Translations under genes and position numbers: made by a program
NCBI RefSeq assembly: GCF_003610785.1
Contig: NZ_RAQQ01000025.1
Span: 28,165 to 92,164 of the forward strand
Direction: 5' to 3'
From: Micromonospora globbae
GTDB lineage: Bacteria; Actinomycetota; Actinomycetes; Mycobacteriales; Micromonosporaceae
Length of the DNA stretch: 64,000 nt
The notes under the pieces: model-generated
The model's database searches: none
What the model saw: the letters and a program-made list of their open reading frames with translations, nothing else
Told to the model about the DNA's origin: nothing
Shown here: piece after piece, positions 40,658-48,461 of the stretch
Layout of the letters: every line of letters starts with the position of its first letter
How positions within the stretch are numbered: the stretch's first letter is position 1

Positions 40658-41173
40658 ATGGACGTCTTCTCCCGAACGTTCCTTCCGGCCGCCGCCGAGG
40701 CCGGCCTGGCGCTGCAGACCGTCAGCCGGCACATGCCCGTCTTCCGCCGCTGCGTCGGCTCGGGCGACGCCACCATCCTGGTGACCCGGTGCAGCCGTCC
40801 CGACCGTCCGGTCGGCGGCGAGTACCTGCTCCTGCTCACCCACCGACGACTCGTCGTCACCCAGCAGACCCGGGTGCTGCACCGGCTCCGCCTGCACCTC
40901 AACACCGAACTGCGGGAACTCAGCAACGTCACGTGGAGCCCCGACCCGCGTACGCACTCCGTCGAGCTGGCCGCCACGGCGATCGACGGGGTCCGCGAGC
41001 GGTTCCTCATCCGTACCGGGCACCCGAAGCAGGTGTGGCAGCTCGACACGCTGCTCAACCACGCCTTCCGTACCCGCCTGCGGGCCGCACGGGAGCGGAT
41101 CGTGGCGACCATCGGTGAGCCCACGGCAACCGCCCGCCCCACCACGTCCCCCCACCCCACCCCCGTCCGCTAA
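40658..41173 (+). CDS. Hypothetical protein, possibly PH-like fold
   Basis: A 171-aa cytoplasmic protein I do not recognise. It has an N-terminal helical part (FSRTFLPAAAEAGLALQTVS), then alternating beta-type sequence (GEYLLLLTHRRLVVTQQTRV, LRELSNVTWSPDPRTHSVEL, ERFLIRTGHPKQVWQLDTLL) that looks like a PH-type barrel, and a Thr/Pro-rich tail. No membrane segment. ATG 40658 gives the natural start; the frame is open further upstream over the APH gene, which is not coding there. No ribosome site is evident. Its coding pattern is strong. Confidence 0.7.
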   Translation: MDVFSRTFLPAAAEAGLALQTVSRHMPVFRRCVGSGDATILVTRCSRPDRPVGGEYLLLLTHRRLVVTQQTRVLHRLRLHLNTELRELSNVTWSPDPRTHSVELAATAIDGVRERFLIRTGHPKQVWQLDTLLNHAFRTRLRAARERIVATIGEPTATARPTTSPHPTPVR

Positions 41174-41204
41174 CCCCCCGAGCCCGCGCGCGCCCCCGCC
41201 CACT

Positions 41205-41284
41205 CCCCGCGATCTTGCAGTTTGTGCCCCTGGTTCGTGGTGGTGTGTGGCTTTTGTCGGGGCGGAAAGTGCAAGATCGCGGGG
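41205..41284. repeat. Intergenic inverted-repeat element (REP/BIME-like)
   Basis: CCCCGCGATCTTGCA (41205-41219) is the exact reverse complement of 41270-41284; the two arms enclose a 50-nt spacer. It sits between two convergent genes and could fold as a long hairpin terminator. From memory such GATCTTGCA arms recur between genes in Micromonospora genomes; within this window I saw only this copy. Confidence 0.7.
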
Positions 41285-41302
41285 GTGGAGGGGCGGTCAG
41301 GG

Positions 41303-42901
41303 TCAGTACACCCGGGAGCCGATGAAGTCGTCGTGGCCGTAGCCGACCGGGTTCGGGAAGTTGCGGGACTCGAAGGACCACTTCTGGCGGCTGCTCGTCG
41401 AGCAGGTGGCCAGCCGCAGCCGCGGCGTGCCGAGCAGCGGGTTGTCGAAGGCCAGGCAGAGGTTGCTGTTGCCGGCCGGCTTGATCTGGCTGCCCACGAA
41501 CACGAACTTCTGGTTCGCCCCGCCGTGGCAGTCGTAGATGTTCACGGCCGTCCCCGAGGTCAGTGACCCGTTGGCGACGTCGAGGCACCGGTCGTGGGAG
41601 AGCTCAGAGTGCAGCGACTGCCGGGTCGCGTCGTACCAGAAGCCCTGGTTGCGTCCGCCGTGGCAGCCGTACGACTGCTGCGGCGTGCCGTTGCGCGAGT
41701 CGTACCCCTTGCCGTCCAGGCAGGTGCCGGTGGCCTGGTTGCGCAGCTGGCGGAACTCGAGCAGCCCGTCGTAGAGCACGCCCGTGCCGGTGCTGGCCGG
41801 GTCGACGCAGGTGGCCCGCTGCTGCCCCGAGTTCCAGAACTGGGTGATGCACTGGGCGAACATGCCGTGCCCGCGGTAGTTCGGGTGGAACGACTGGCGG
41901 GCCGCGTTCTCGTCCCAGATGCCGAGTTCGATGTAGAGGCCGCGTACCGACGTGCTGTCGGTGCAGACCTCGTGGCCGTGGAAGAGGCGGCTGGCGTCCA
42001 GGTAGCGGGTGCCGGTGTTGGCGGCGGCCGCGCGCAGCGCCGACTCGAAGAGCGGCACCGCCTTGTTCCGGGCGAACGCGGCGTCGGCCAGGTAGAGCAG
42101 GCAGCTGCCCGCGTACCAGCCGGGGAAGTCCGGGTTGTCCTCGACGTCGGGGCTGCCCGGGCTCGGGTACGACATGAGCACCAGCTCGTAGTCCGAGCGC
42201 AGGTAGCCGGCGCCGGTCATGGTGTTGCGGATGTCCGTGAGCGCCGCCTCGACGGCCTGGCGGCTGCCGTCCGTGCGGACCGTCCACTCGTCGGTGTAGG
42301 TGGGGTAGCACGGGCCCTGGAACAGCACGCGGCGCAGGGCGCAGTCCGTGGCCACCGGGCCGAACTGGATGGTCCCGTCACCGTTCGCGCCGACCACCAC
42401 CCAGATCAGCCTGATGTGCGTGTTCCGCGCCTTGATCGCCAGGTGGTCGCCCTGGTTCAGCTCGTTGTGCTGGGTGGGCCCGCCCCGGATGAGGTTCCAC
42501 GGGGTGGCACCCGAGCAGGCGATGTTGTACCTCTCGTCCGCGGCGATGCCGGTGCGGAACACCGCCTGGTCGTACGAGCGGTCGCACCAGTTCCCGGGCT
42601 CGTGGGTGCCGGGGACGTAGTTGCCCACCCCCTCACCCGAGATCTCGCTGTCGCCCATGGTGATGAGCGCCGTGCGGCGCTGCTCGATGGGCCGGATGTC
42701 CGGTGTGCCGTAGAGGGCGGTGGCCTCGGCGGCGCGGATGGCCTCGAGGTTCGCCGGGAGGGGCTGGATGGCCGGCCGGTCGGCGGCGACGGCGGGGGCG
42801 GCCGGGCCGGCGAACATCGGCAGGGCGAGAGCGGCGGCGACGGCCGCGACGGCGATGCGCCGCCGGGTGGTCCGTTCGCGCCTGGCGGAGGTGACAGGCA
42901 T
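41303..42901 (-). CDS. Secreted SGNH/GDSL hydrolase with C-terminal ricin-type lectin domain
   Basis: Exported esterase or lipase-like enzyme of 532 aa. The signal peptide is RRIAVAAVAAALALPMFAG with AVAA cleavage. The SGNH fold begins at ALITMGDSEISGEG (catalytic Ser in GDS), has a block III-like VVVGANGDG and the catalytic His in RQSFHPNYRGHG. Residues about 395-515 form a ricin B beta-trefoil with repeated CLDGKGYDSRNGTPQQSYGC and QxW-like segments, binding carbohydrate. ATG 42901 has AAAGGAGTG upstream. Two inverted repeats in the promoter suggest regulation. Probably acts on esterified polysaccharide. Confidence 0.93.
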   Translation of the reverse strand: MPVTSARRERTTRRRIAVAAVAAALALPMFAGPAAPAVAADRPAIQPLPANLEAIRAAEATALYGTPDIRPIEQRRTALITMGDSEISGEGVGNYVPGTHEPGNWCDRSYDQAVFRTGIAADERYNIACSGATPWNLIRGGPTQHNELNQGDHLAIKARNTHIRLIWVVVGANGDGTIQFGPVATDCALRRVLFQGPCYPTYTDEWTVRTDGSRQAVEAALTDIRNTMTGAGYLRSDYELVLMSYPSPGSPDVEDNPDFPGWYAGSCLLYLADAAFARNKAVPLFESALRAAAANTGTRYLDASRLFHGHEVCTDSTSVRGLYIELGIWDENAARQSFHPNYRGHGMFAQCITQFWNSGQQRATCVDPASTGTGVLYDGLLEFRQLRNQATGTCLDGKGYDSRNGTPQQSYGCHGGRNQGFWYDATRQSLHSELSHDRCLDVANGSLTSGTAVNIYDCHGGANQKFVFVGSQIKPAGNSNLCLAFDNPLLGTPRLRLATCSTSSRQKWSFESRNFPNPVGYGHDDFIGSRVY

Positions 42902-42918
42902 CGACGCACTCCTTTCCG

Positions 42919-42957
42919 CTCAATCGCAGGATGTCGATTGAGTTACCAGACGGTAAC
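42919..42957. promoter_or_regulatory. Two adjacent inverted repeats in the promoter of the SGNH hydrolase
   Basis: CTCAATCG (42919-42926) and CGATTGAG (42935-42942) are a perfect 8-bp repeat with an 8-bp gap; GTTACC (42942-42947) and GGTAAC (42952-42957) are a perfect 6-bp repeat with a 4-bp gap. They abut each other just upstream of the ribosome site. Confidence 0.6.
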
Positions 42958-43076
42958 GTGCGGATCGGCACATGTGAATGCGTCTCGTAATCCTTGCGCG
43001 GACTGCCGAACGGTGCCCTTCGGGCGATCCGGACGCCGCCCCCCGGGCGGGCACCCCTGATCGGCCCGCTCACTCC

Positions 43077-43135
43077 GGACGGTCCGCCCGGACGGTCCGC
43101 CCGGACGGTCCGCCCGGACGGTCCGCCCGGACGGG
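43077..43135. repeat. 13-bp tandem repeat, four perfect copies plus a partial one
   Basis: GGACGGTCCGCCC repeats at 43077, 43090, 43103 and 43116, then a partial GGACGG. Each unit contains a GGAC/GTCC dyad. The array begins directly after the stop codon of the GT-C gene (on the minus strand), and could act as a terminator-like structure or protein-binding array. Confidence 0.85.
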
Positions 43136-45415
43136 TCAGCCGGGCGGAGGCAGGGCGTAGCCGACGTACGTCCGGTACTCGACCCGCCAGCCGGGCGGCA
43201 CGAGCCGGACACACGCCGTCCGGGGCCCGGTGCAGACGATGGCGTCCACCGAGGACGGCTCGGCCGGCGGCCGGTCGGGAAGCACCGACCGGAGCGCCAG
43301 CAGTTCGGGTGGCCGCCCGTCGGCGTCGCGCAGCAGCAGCCACCAGGGGTACTCCCAGTTGTCGTTCTGCTCCACGAGGCCGATCCGGCGGGCGCCGCTG
43401 TCGCGTACCGCCGCGGCCGCCCACCGGAACTCGTCGGCCCACTGTGGCCGGCGCAGGAACCGGGTCTCCCACTCCGACGCGGTGAAGACCGATCCCGCAC
43501 CGACCAGCCGGCGCGGGAAGCCGTACGACACCGCGAGCACGCCGGCCAGCGCGGAGGTGGCCAGGACGACCGTGGCCGCCAGCGCGGCGATCGACCGCCG
43601 GCCCGCGACCGGTGTGGCGGGTACGGCGAGCGTGGGCGTGCTCGCACGGCGGCGGAACAGCGCGTCGAGCCAGAGCCCGGCCAGGGGTACGGCGAGCGTC
43701 AGCACGTACAGCAGCAGCCGGTTGCCCCACGGCTGCCACTTGATCATCGCGGTGTGCAGCACCACGACGAGCACCACGAGCGCCGCGTACGCCCGCAGCG
43801 CCCCCACGTCCGGCGGGGCGAGCCGCCGCGGTCGGGCCAGCGCGACAGCCGTTCCCAGCAGCGCGAGCGCCCCGGTGAGCGGGAACGCCACGCGGTCCTC
43901 GTCCGGGTACCAGGACGGCTCCGGGAAGATCTCCCGTCCGAACGTGATCTCCCGGTCCTGCGGGTCGACGCCGATCGCCTCGGCGCCCCGGATGATCGCC
44001 TCGGCGGCGGCGTGGCGTAGCGGCGCGAACGGGGTGTCGAACGCGGTGTGCCCGATCCGGGCCGCGTTGACCAGGACCGACAGCGGGTCGTGCCGCTCCA
44101 TGGGGATCGACTCCCGCAGCCGGGGTGGCCCGAGGGGATGCCCGAACTCCGCCGTGACCCGCGCCACGAAGGGACCGACCACGGCCGCCGCCACCACCAC
44201 GACCAGCACCGCGCCGCCGAGCGTCCGGGCGATCCGGGGCCCCGCCCCGCCCGCGCCGGGTTCGCCGCGCGCGCCGCCTCGGCCGTCTGCCCCGCCCGGG
44301 CCGCCCGCGCCGGCCGCACCCCTCTCGCCCGCCGCGTCGCTGCCGTCTGCCGTCACGGAACCGGCGCGGGCGAGCCGGAGCTGGGCCAGTCCCCAGAGCA
44401 CCAGCAGCGGGCCGACCGCGATGAGCCCGTTGGTCTTGGTCACGGCGGTCAGCCCGGCGGCCGCCCCGAGCCCGAGCAGCGTGCCCAGCCCGGTACGCCG
44501 CCGCAGCTCGTCGAGCACCAGCGTCGCGGCGCAGCCGACCCAGGCGGCGACCACCAGGTCGGTCTGGGTGCTGGTCGCCTGCAACGCCACCATGGGCGTG
44601 GTCGCCAGGACGAACGCGGTCAGGAGCTGAGCCCGACGGCCACCGCCGAGCTGCGCGACGATCCGGGCGGCCACCAGCAGGCAGCCCACGCCGGCCGCCC
44701 ACTGCACCAGGTTGTGCAGCCGGTCACCGCCGGTGAGCAGCCGCAGGTGCAGCAGCAGGTACTCGGCGCCCGGCGGGATGGTCACCTGCCGGTGGATGGC
44801 GGTCGCCCAGAAGTCGAGGTCCGCCTGGGCCACCCAGCGCTCGACCTTGGGCAGGTGGTAGGTCTGCGAGTCGAAGTTGTTGGGCTCGGCGAGGAGCGCG
44901 ACGACCAGTTCCGCCAGGAGCAGTCCGGCCGTCGTGCCGGCGAGCAGCCGTTCGCCCCGGCTGGCCGTACGCCAGCGCTCGGCCAGCCGGGTCCGCCAGC
45001 CGGAGGCGTGCCGCCGCGATGCGGGCGTCCCCGATGTCGCGGCCGAAGCGGCCGGCACCGGCCCGGCGTGGGTCTCCCCGGCGAGGCGGGGGGCGGCGGC
45101 GACCAGAGCCCCCCGTGGCGCGGCGGAGACCGTCTCCTCCTCCCGGACCGCGTCCCGTCGGCGGCGCCGGGCGGCGGCTGCCGCCGCGACGGCGAGGAAG
45201 AGCAGCCAGGCGGCGGCGAAGGCGACCGGGGTCAGCGCACGCAGCGCGCCGAGCACCTCCACGGTGAGGACGGCGAAACTCCCGGTGAGCAGTGCCGCTC
45301 GCACCGCGGCCAGTCGCACTGGTGCCACCGTCTCCTTCGCCGGCCGGGTGGCGTGGACGAGCAGGAGCGCCGCGGCGACAGGTGCCACGATGAGCAGGGA
45401 GCCGGCTGCCGACAT
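43136..45415 (-). CDS. Polytopic GT-C-like (family 39-type) membrane glycosyltransferase
   Basis: A 759-aa membrane protein with about 13 helices. A charged loop after the first helices carries NNFDSQTYHLPKVERWVAQA, resembling the acidic catalytic loop of lipid-linked-sugar glycosyltransferases. A 90-residue cytoplasmic insertion between helices (about 365-410) is Gly/Ala-rich with collagen-like GAGGPGGADG. The C-terminal 110 residues are extracytoplasmic (EYPWWLLLRDADGRPPELLA, ending GYALPPPG). Start ATG 45415 gives a hydrophobic N-terminus; GTG 45445 is possible. Substrate unknown; likely dolichyl/polyprenyl-phosphate sugar. Confidence 0.78.
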   Translation of the reverse strand: MSAAGSLLIVAPVAAALLLVHATRPAKETVAPVRLAAVRAALLTGSFAVLTVEVLGALRALTPVAFAAAWLLFLAVAAAAAARRRRRDAVREEETVSAAPRGALVAAAPRLAGETHAGPVPAASAATSGTPASRRHASGWRTRLAERWRTASRGERLLAGTTAGLLLAELVVALLAEPNNFDSQTYHLPKVERWVAQADLDFWATAIHRQVTIPPGAEYLLLHLRLLTGGDRLHNLVQWAAGVGCLLVAARIVAQLGGGRRAQLLTAFVLATTPMVALQATSTQTDLVVAAWVGCAATLVLDELRRRTGLGTLLGLGAAAGLTAVTKTNGLIAVGPLLVLWGLAQLRLARAGSVTADGSDAAGERGAAGAGGPGGADGRGGARGEPGAGGAGPRIARTLGGAVLVVVVAAAVVGPFVARVTAEFGHPLGPPRLRESIPMERHDPLSVLVNAARIGHTAFDTPFAPLRHAAAEAIIRGAEAIGVDPQDREITFGREIFPEPSWYPDEDRVAFPLTGALALLGTAVALARPRRLAPPDVGALRAYAALVVLVVVLHTAMIKWQPWGNRLLLYVLTLAVPLAGLWLDALFRRRASTPTLAVPATPVAGRRSIAALAATVVLATSALAGVLAVSYGFPRRLVGAGSVFTASEWETRFLRRPQWADEFRWAAAAVRDSGARRIGLVEQNDNWEYPWWLLLRDADGRPPELLALRSVLPDRPPAEPSSVDAIVCTGPRTACVRLVPPGWRVEYRTYVGYALPPPG

Positions 45416-45538
45416 GGCCGGAAGTAAACACCATAGGTCTGGCACGCCACGCCGGACGTCCGGGGATGGAAGGCAGCACAGCGCTGACCAGCCAGGCTAC
45501 GCTAGGCCCGTCAGGTCGTTCCCACCATGGAGATTTCC

Positions 45539-46243
45539 GTGAAGCTCTCGATCCTCATGCCCGTCTACAACGAGGAAGAGCGCATCGCGGATGCCCTCAA
45601 GCAGGCATTGGCGGTCGACTATCCGTGTGAGATCGAGCTGATCGTGGTCGACGACGGCAGCCGGGACGGCACGGGTGAGATCCTGGGCCGCACCGACGAC
45701 CAGCGGGTTCGCGTCATCACCCACCAGCGGAACGCGGGCAAGGGCGCGGCCATCAAGACGGCCGTCGACAACGCCGAGGGTGAGTACATGGTCATCCTCG
45801 ACGCCGACCTCGAGTACGACCCGCAGGACATCCCGAAGCTCCTCGACCCGGTGCTCGACGGCCGCGCCACCGTCGTCTACGGCAACCGCACCTTCGGCAG
45901 CCACAGCGCGTACAGCTTCTGGTATGTGATCGGCAACAAGGGCGTCACGATGGCGGCGAACATCCTGTTCAACTCCTACATCGGCGACCTCGAGACCTGC
46001 TTCAAGCTGATGCCGGTATCGCTCTACCGCTCGCTGAACATCCGTTCCCGTGGCTTCGGCATGGAGGCCGAGGTGACCGGCAAGCTGCTGCGCCGGCGCA
46101 TCCGCCCCTACGAGGTGCCGATCAGCTACCGGGCCCGGGGGCGCGAGGAGGGCAAGAAGATCACCTGGCGGGACGGCGTCGAGGCGCTCTGGATCCTCGG
46201 CCGGGAGCGCACCCGCCGCCGTCCGGTCGACGCGGACCGCTGA
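45539..46243 (+). CDS. Glycosyltransferase family 2
   Basis: GT-A fold glycosyltransferase of about 234 aa, like dolichyl/polyprenyl-phosphate mannose or glucose synthases but without membrane helices. Signatures: SILMPVYNEEERI, IVVDDGSRDGTGEI, HQRNAGKGAAIKTAV, VILDADLEYDPQDIPKLL with the metal-binding DxD, and RSRGFGMEAEVTGKLLRRR. GTG 45539 has GGAGA 5 nt upstream; ATG 45527 would add four residues. It is divergent from the membrane GT-C gene, and could make the lipid-linked sugar used by that enzyme (inference). Confidence 0.9.
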   Translation: MKLSILMPVYNEEERIADALKQALAVDYPCEIELIVVDDGSRDGTGEILGRTDDQRVRVITHQRNAGKGAAIKTAVDNAEGEYMVILDADLEYDPQDIPKLLDPVLDGRATVVYGNRTFGSHSAYSFWYVIGNKGVTMAANILFNSYIGDLETCFKLMPVSLYRSLNIRSRGFGMEAEVTGKLLRRRIRPYEVPISYRARGREEGKKITWRDGVEALWILGRERTRRRPVDADR

Positions 46244-46273
46244 GGTCCGCCCCTCGCCAGGTTGTTCTGCCGC

Positions 46274-46348
46274 TCAGCGCGCCGGTTGCAGCGCCGCCTC
46301 CAGGAAGCGGGTGACCGACCGGCGCAGGCCGGCCGCGTCCAGCCCGTG
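46274..46348 (-). other. In-frame continuation of transketolase C-subunit after a TGA codon
   Basis: Directly after the TGA at 46351-46349, the same frame encodes 24 more residues (HGLDAAGLRRSVTRFLEAAL and four more) and a second TGA at 46276-46274. The segment matches the usual end of transketolase C-subunits, so the gene looks interrupted by a single nonsense codon or read through it. The stop context is UGA-C, a leaky context in bacteria. Confidence 0.7.
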
Positions 46349-47173
46349 TCACCGGGTGTGGTCCTCCGCGGAGCCGTACCGGCGTAGGTCGGCGTGCCCC
46401 ACTCCGAGGGCCAGCAGCCGGTGCGGGCGGTCCGCCAGCGCGTCCGACACCACCCGGCTCGACGTACCCGCCAGGTAGGGCTCGACCAGGATCACCTCGG
46501 TGCCCGCCAGCTCCCGCAGACCCGCCGTGTCGAACGGCCGCGGCCGGTTGGTGTACGCCACGGTCACGCCCAGGTCGGCGACCGCGTCCAGGGCGGCGTC
46601 CAGCACCGGGCCGACCGCCACGAGCAGCGGCGCTCCCGGCCCGGCGTCGCGGACCACGGTGAGGGCGCCGTCCGTGCCGTGCGGCCGGTCGTTGTGCAGG
46701 ATCGAGAGCCGCAGGTACGCCGAACCGTCCCCGGCCACCGCGTCGCGCAGCAGCGCCGACACCTCACCGGGATGCCCGGGTACGTGCACGGCCCAGCCGT
46801 GCAGCGTGTCGATGAGTGAGACGTCGGCCGGGGAGAGGTGGGTACGGCCGGCCGCCGCCCGGTCGTACGAGGCGCCGACGCTCACCAGCACCGCGGTGGC
46901 GGCCTGGTGGTCCAGGTCGAGTTTGATCTGCTCGTACGCCCGCTCCACGAGGAAGGGCGCGTAGCTGTGCACGACCGGCCGCAGCCCGGTGAGCGCCAGC
47001 CCACCCGCGACGCCCATCATGAGCTGCTCCCGGATGCCGACGTTCAGCACCCGCTCGGGATGCCGGGCGGCGGCCGGCGCGAAGGCGGCCGCGGAGATGT
47101 CGGCGAGCACGAGGGCGGTCCGGGGGTCCTCGGCCAGCAGGTCGGTCATGGTGTCGACGAAGGTCTGTCGCAC
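46349..47173 (-). CDS. Transketolase C-terminal subunit (split enzyme)
   Basis: 274 aa as ended by the first TGA. Pyrimidine-binding and C-terminal domains: LVLADISAAAF, RVLNVGIREQLMMGVAGGLA with the catalytic Glu of TPP activation, HSYAPFLVERAYEQIKLDL, and AAAGRTHLSPADVSLI. With the N-subunit it forms a complete transketolase-like enzyme (1-deoxyxylulose synthase also shares the fold, but it is not split this way). GTG 47173 lies 3 nt after the N-subunit stop, with GGAGGGGAG as ribosome site. The conserved tail follows in-frame after the TGA (see separate entry). A truncated but functional enzyme is possible. Confidence 0.85.
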   Translation of the reverse strand: MRQTFVDTMTDLLAEDPRTALVLADISAAAFAPAAARHPERVLNVGIREQLMMGVAGGLALTGLRPVVHSYAPFLVERAYEQIKLDLDHQAATAVLVSVGASYDRAAAGRTHLSPADVSLIDTLHGWAVHVPGHPGEVSALLRDAVAGDGSAYLRLSILHNDRPHGTDGALTVVRDAGPGAPLLVAVGPVLDAALDAVADLGVTVAYTNRPRPFDTAGLRELAGTEVILVEPYLAGTSSRVVSDALADRPHRLLALGVGHADLRRYGSAEDHTR

Positions 47174-47176
47174 GGG

Positions 47177-47941
47177 TCACTCCCCTCCGACGACCGCGAC
47201 GACGACGTGCGGTCGGTGGTTGTCGTGCCCGGTCAGGGCGTGGTGCAGGGCGTCGTGGTCGCGCCCGTCGACGGTCGCCGCGGTCCAGCCGTTCGCCGTG
47301 AACCGGGTGGCCGCCCCGCCCGGCCAGCCGTGGGTGGCCGAGTGGTTGTCGACGACCACGGCGGTCAGGCTGGCCAGGCCGGTGGCCCCGGCGTACGCGA
47401 TCGCCTCGTGGTTGGAGCCCTCGTCCAGTTCCGCGTCGCCGAGCAGCACGTACACCCGGGGGGTGAGCAGGCCCTGCGCGCGCAGCCCGAGCGCGGTGCC
47501 GACGCCGAGGCCGAGCCCGTGGCCGAGTGACCCGGAACCGATCTCCACGCCGGGCACCAGGGTCCGGTCGGGGTGGTCGCCGAGCCGGCTGTCCGGCCCG
47601 CCCTGATCGTCCAGCCAGTCCGGGGGGATGAAGCCCTTCGCGGCGAGCACGGCGTAGTAGCCGGCCACCGCGTGCCCCTTGGAGAGCAGGAACCGGTCCC
47701 GGTCCGGGTCGTCGGTCGTCTCCGGCGTGATCCGCAGGATCCGGTCGTAGAGCACCCAGAGCACGTCGATCGTCGAGTACACGTTGGCGCCGAACTCCCG
47801 GCCGGCGCGCAGCCGCTCCAGCGGCCCGGCGACCGGGCCGGGTACGGCGGGCGGGCCGGGCACGGTCGGCAGTGCCGGCGCCGGTCCGGGGGGCGTGGCC
47901 CCGCCCGTCGGGCGGGGCGTGTTGGCAGTTGTCATGGTCAT
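47177..47941 (-). CDS. Transketolase N-terminal subunit (split enzyme)
   Basis: Thiamine-diphosphate-binding half, 254 aa. Residues 1-45 are a Pro-rich tail. Core motifs: STIDVLWVLYDRILRITPE, FLLSKGHAVAGYYAVLA with His, GSGSLGHGLGLGVGTALGLR, and the TPP motif GDAELDEGSNHEAIAYA with DNHSATHGWP. I start at ATG 47941 because a -10-like CAGGCT is 6 nt upstream and no ribosome site exists; the frame continues to 47968 over the SoxR operator. The pair is divergent from soxR and very probably SoxR-controlled, which would link pentose-phosphate flux to redox stress (inference). Confidence 0.9.
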   Translation of the reverse strand: MTMTTANTPRPTGGATPPGPAPALPTVPGPPAVPGPVAGPLERLRAGREFGANVYSTIDVLWVLYDRILRITPETTDDPDRDRFLLSKGHAVAGYYAVLAAKGFIPPDWLDDQGGPDSRLGDHPDRTLVPGVEIGSGSLGHGLGLGVGTALGLRAQGLLTPRVYVLLGDAELDEGSNHEAIAYAGATGLASLTAVVVDNHSATHGWPGGAATRFTANGWTAATVDGRDHDALHHALTGHDNHRPHVVVAVVGGE

Positions 47942-47947
47942 GCCGCT

Positions 47948-47978
47948 AGCCTGCAAGTTGAAGCGCACTTCAACTCAA
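47948..47978 (-). promoter_or_regulatory. MerR-type promoter with SoxR operator, transketolase operon
   Basis: On the minus strand, TTGAGT (47978-47973), a 19-bp spacer and CAGGCT (47953-47948) precede ATG 47941 by 6 nt. Inside lies the perfect dyad AGTTGAAG-CGCA-CTTCAACT (47956-47975). A 19-bp spacer with a central dyad is the hallmark of MerR/SoxR-activated promoters. Confidence 0.75.
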
Positions 47979-47987
47979 GGCGACAGG

Positions 47988-48461
47988 ATGCACGAGTCCC
48001 TCACAATCGGTCAGCTCTCGGCCCGCAGCGGCGTGGCACCCTCCGCGCTGCGCTACTACGAGCGGCTCGGTCTGATCCGCGCCGAGCGCACCGGCGGCAA
48101 CCAGCGCCGGTACGCCCGCTCCGAGCTGCGCCGGGTGGCGTTCATCCGGATCTCGCAGCAGGTCGGCATCTCGCTGGAGGAGATCCGGGCGGCGCTGGAC
48201 TCGCTGCCCGCGTCCCGGACCCCGAGCGCGTCGGACTGGGCCCGCCTGTCGAGCGTCTGGCGGGAACGCCTCAACGAGCGGATCCGGCTGATGACCAAGC
48301 TCCGCGACGACCTGGACAGCTGCATCGGCTGCGGCTGCCTGTCGTTGCAGCGCTGCGCCCTCTACAACCCCGGCGACCGGCTGGCCGGCGAGGGGCCGGG
48401 CGCCCGGCTGGTCCTGCCCGCGCAGGCCGTGGAGCCGGAGGCCGGCGTCACCCCGTCGTGA
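47988..48461 (+). CDS. soxR: Redox-sensing MerR-family activator SoxR
   Basis: DNA-binding redox sensor of 157 aa. N-terminal MerR winged helix: TIGQLSARSGVAPSALRYYE, RLGLIRAERTGGNQRRY. The long dimerisation helix is followed by the SoxR [2Fe-2S] cluster motif CIGCGCLSLQRC, with all four cysteines. SoxR activates promoters with 19-bp spacers on oxidation by redox-cycling compounds. ATG 47988 has CAAGG 7 nt upstream. Its gene is divergent from the split transketolase and overlaps the 3' end of the quinone oxidoreductase gene by 14 bp. Confidence 0.95.
   Translation: MHESLTIGQLSARSGVAPSALRYYERLGLIRAERTGGNQRRYARSELRRVAFIRISQQVGISLEEIRAALDSLPASRTPSASDWARLSSVWRERLNERIRLMTKLRDDLDSCIGCGCLSLQRCALYNPGDRLAGEGPGARLVLPAQAVEPEAGVTPS

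Noticed and set aside
43077..43128. Possible CRISPR-like array
   Set aside because: The 13-bp units are contiguous with no spacers and there are no cas genes.
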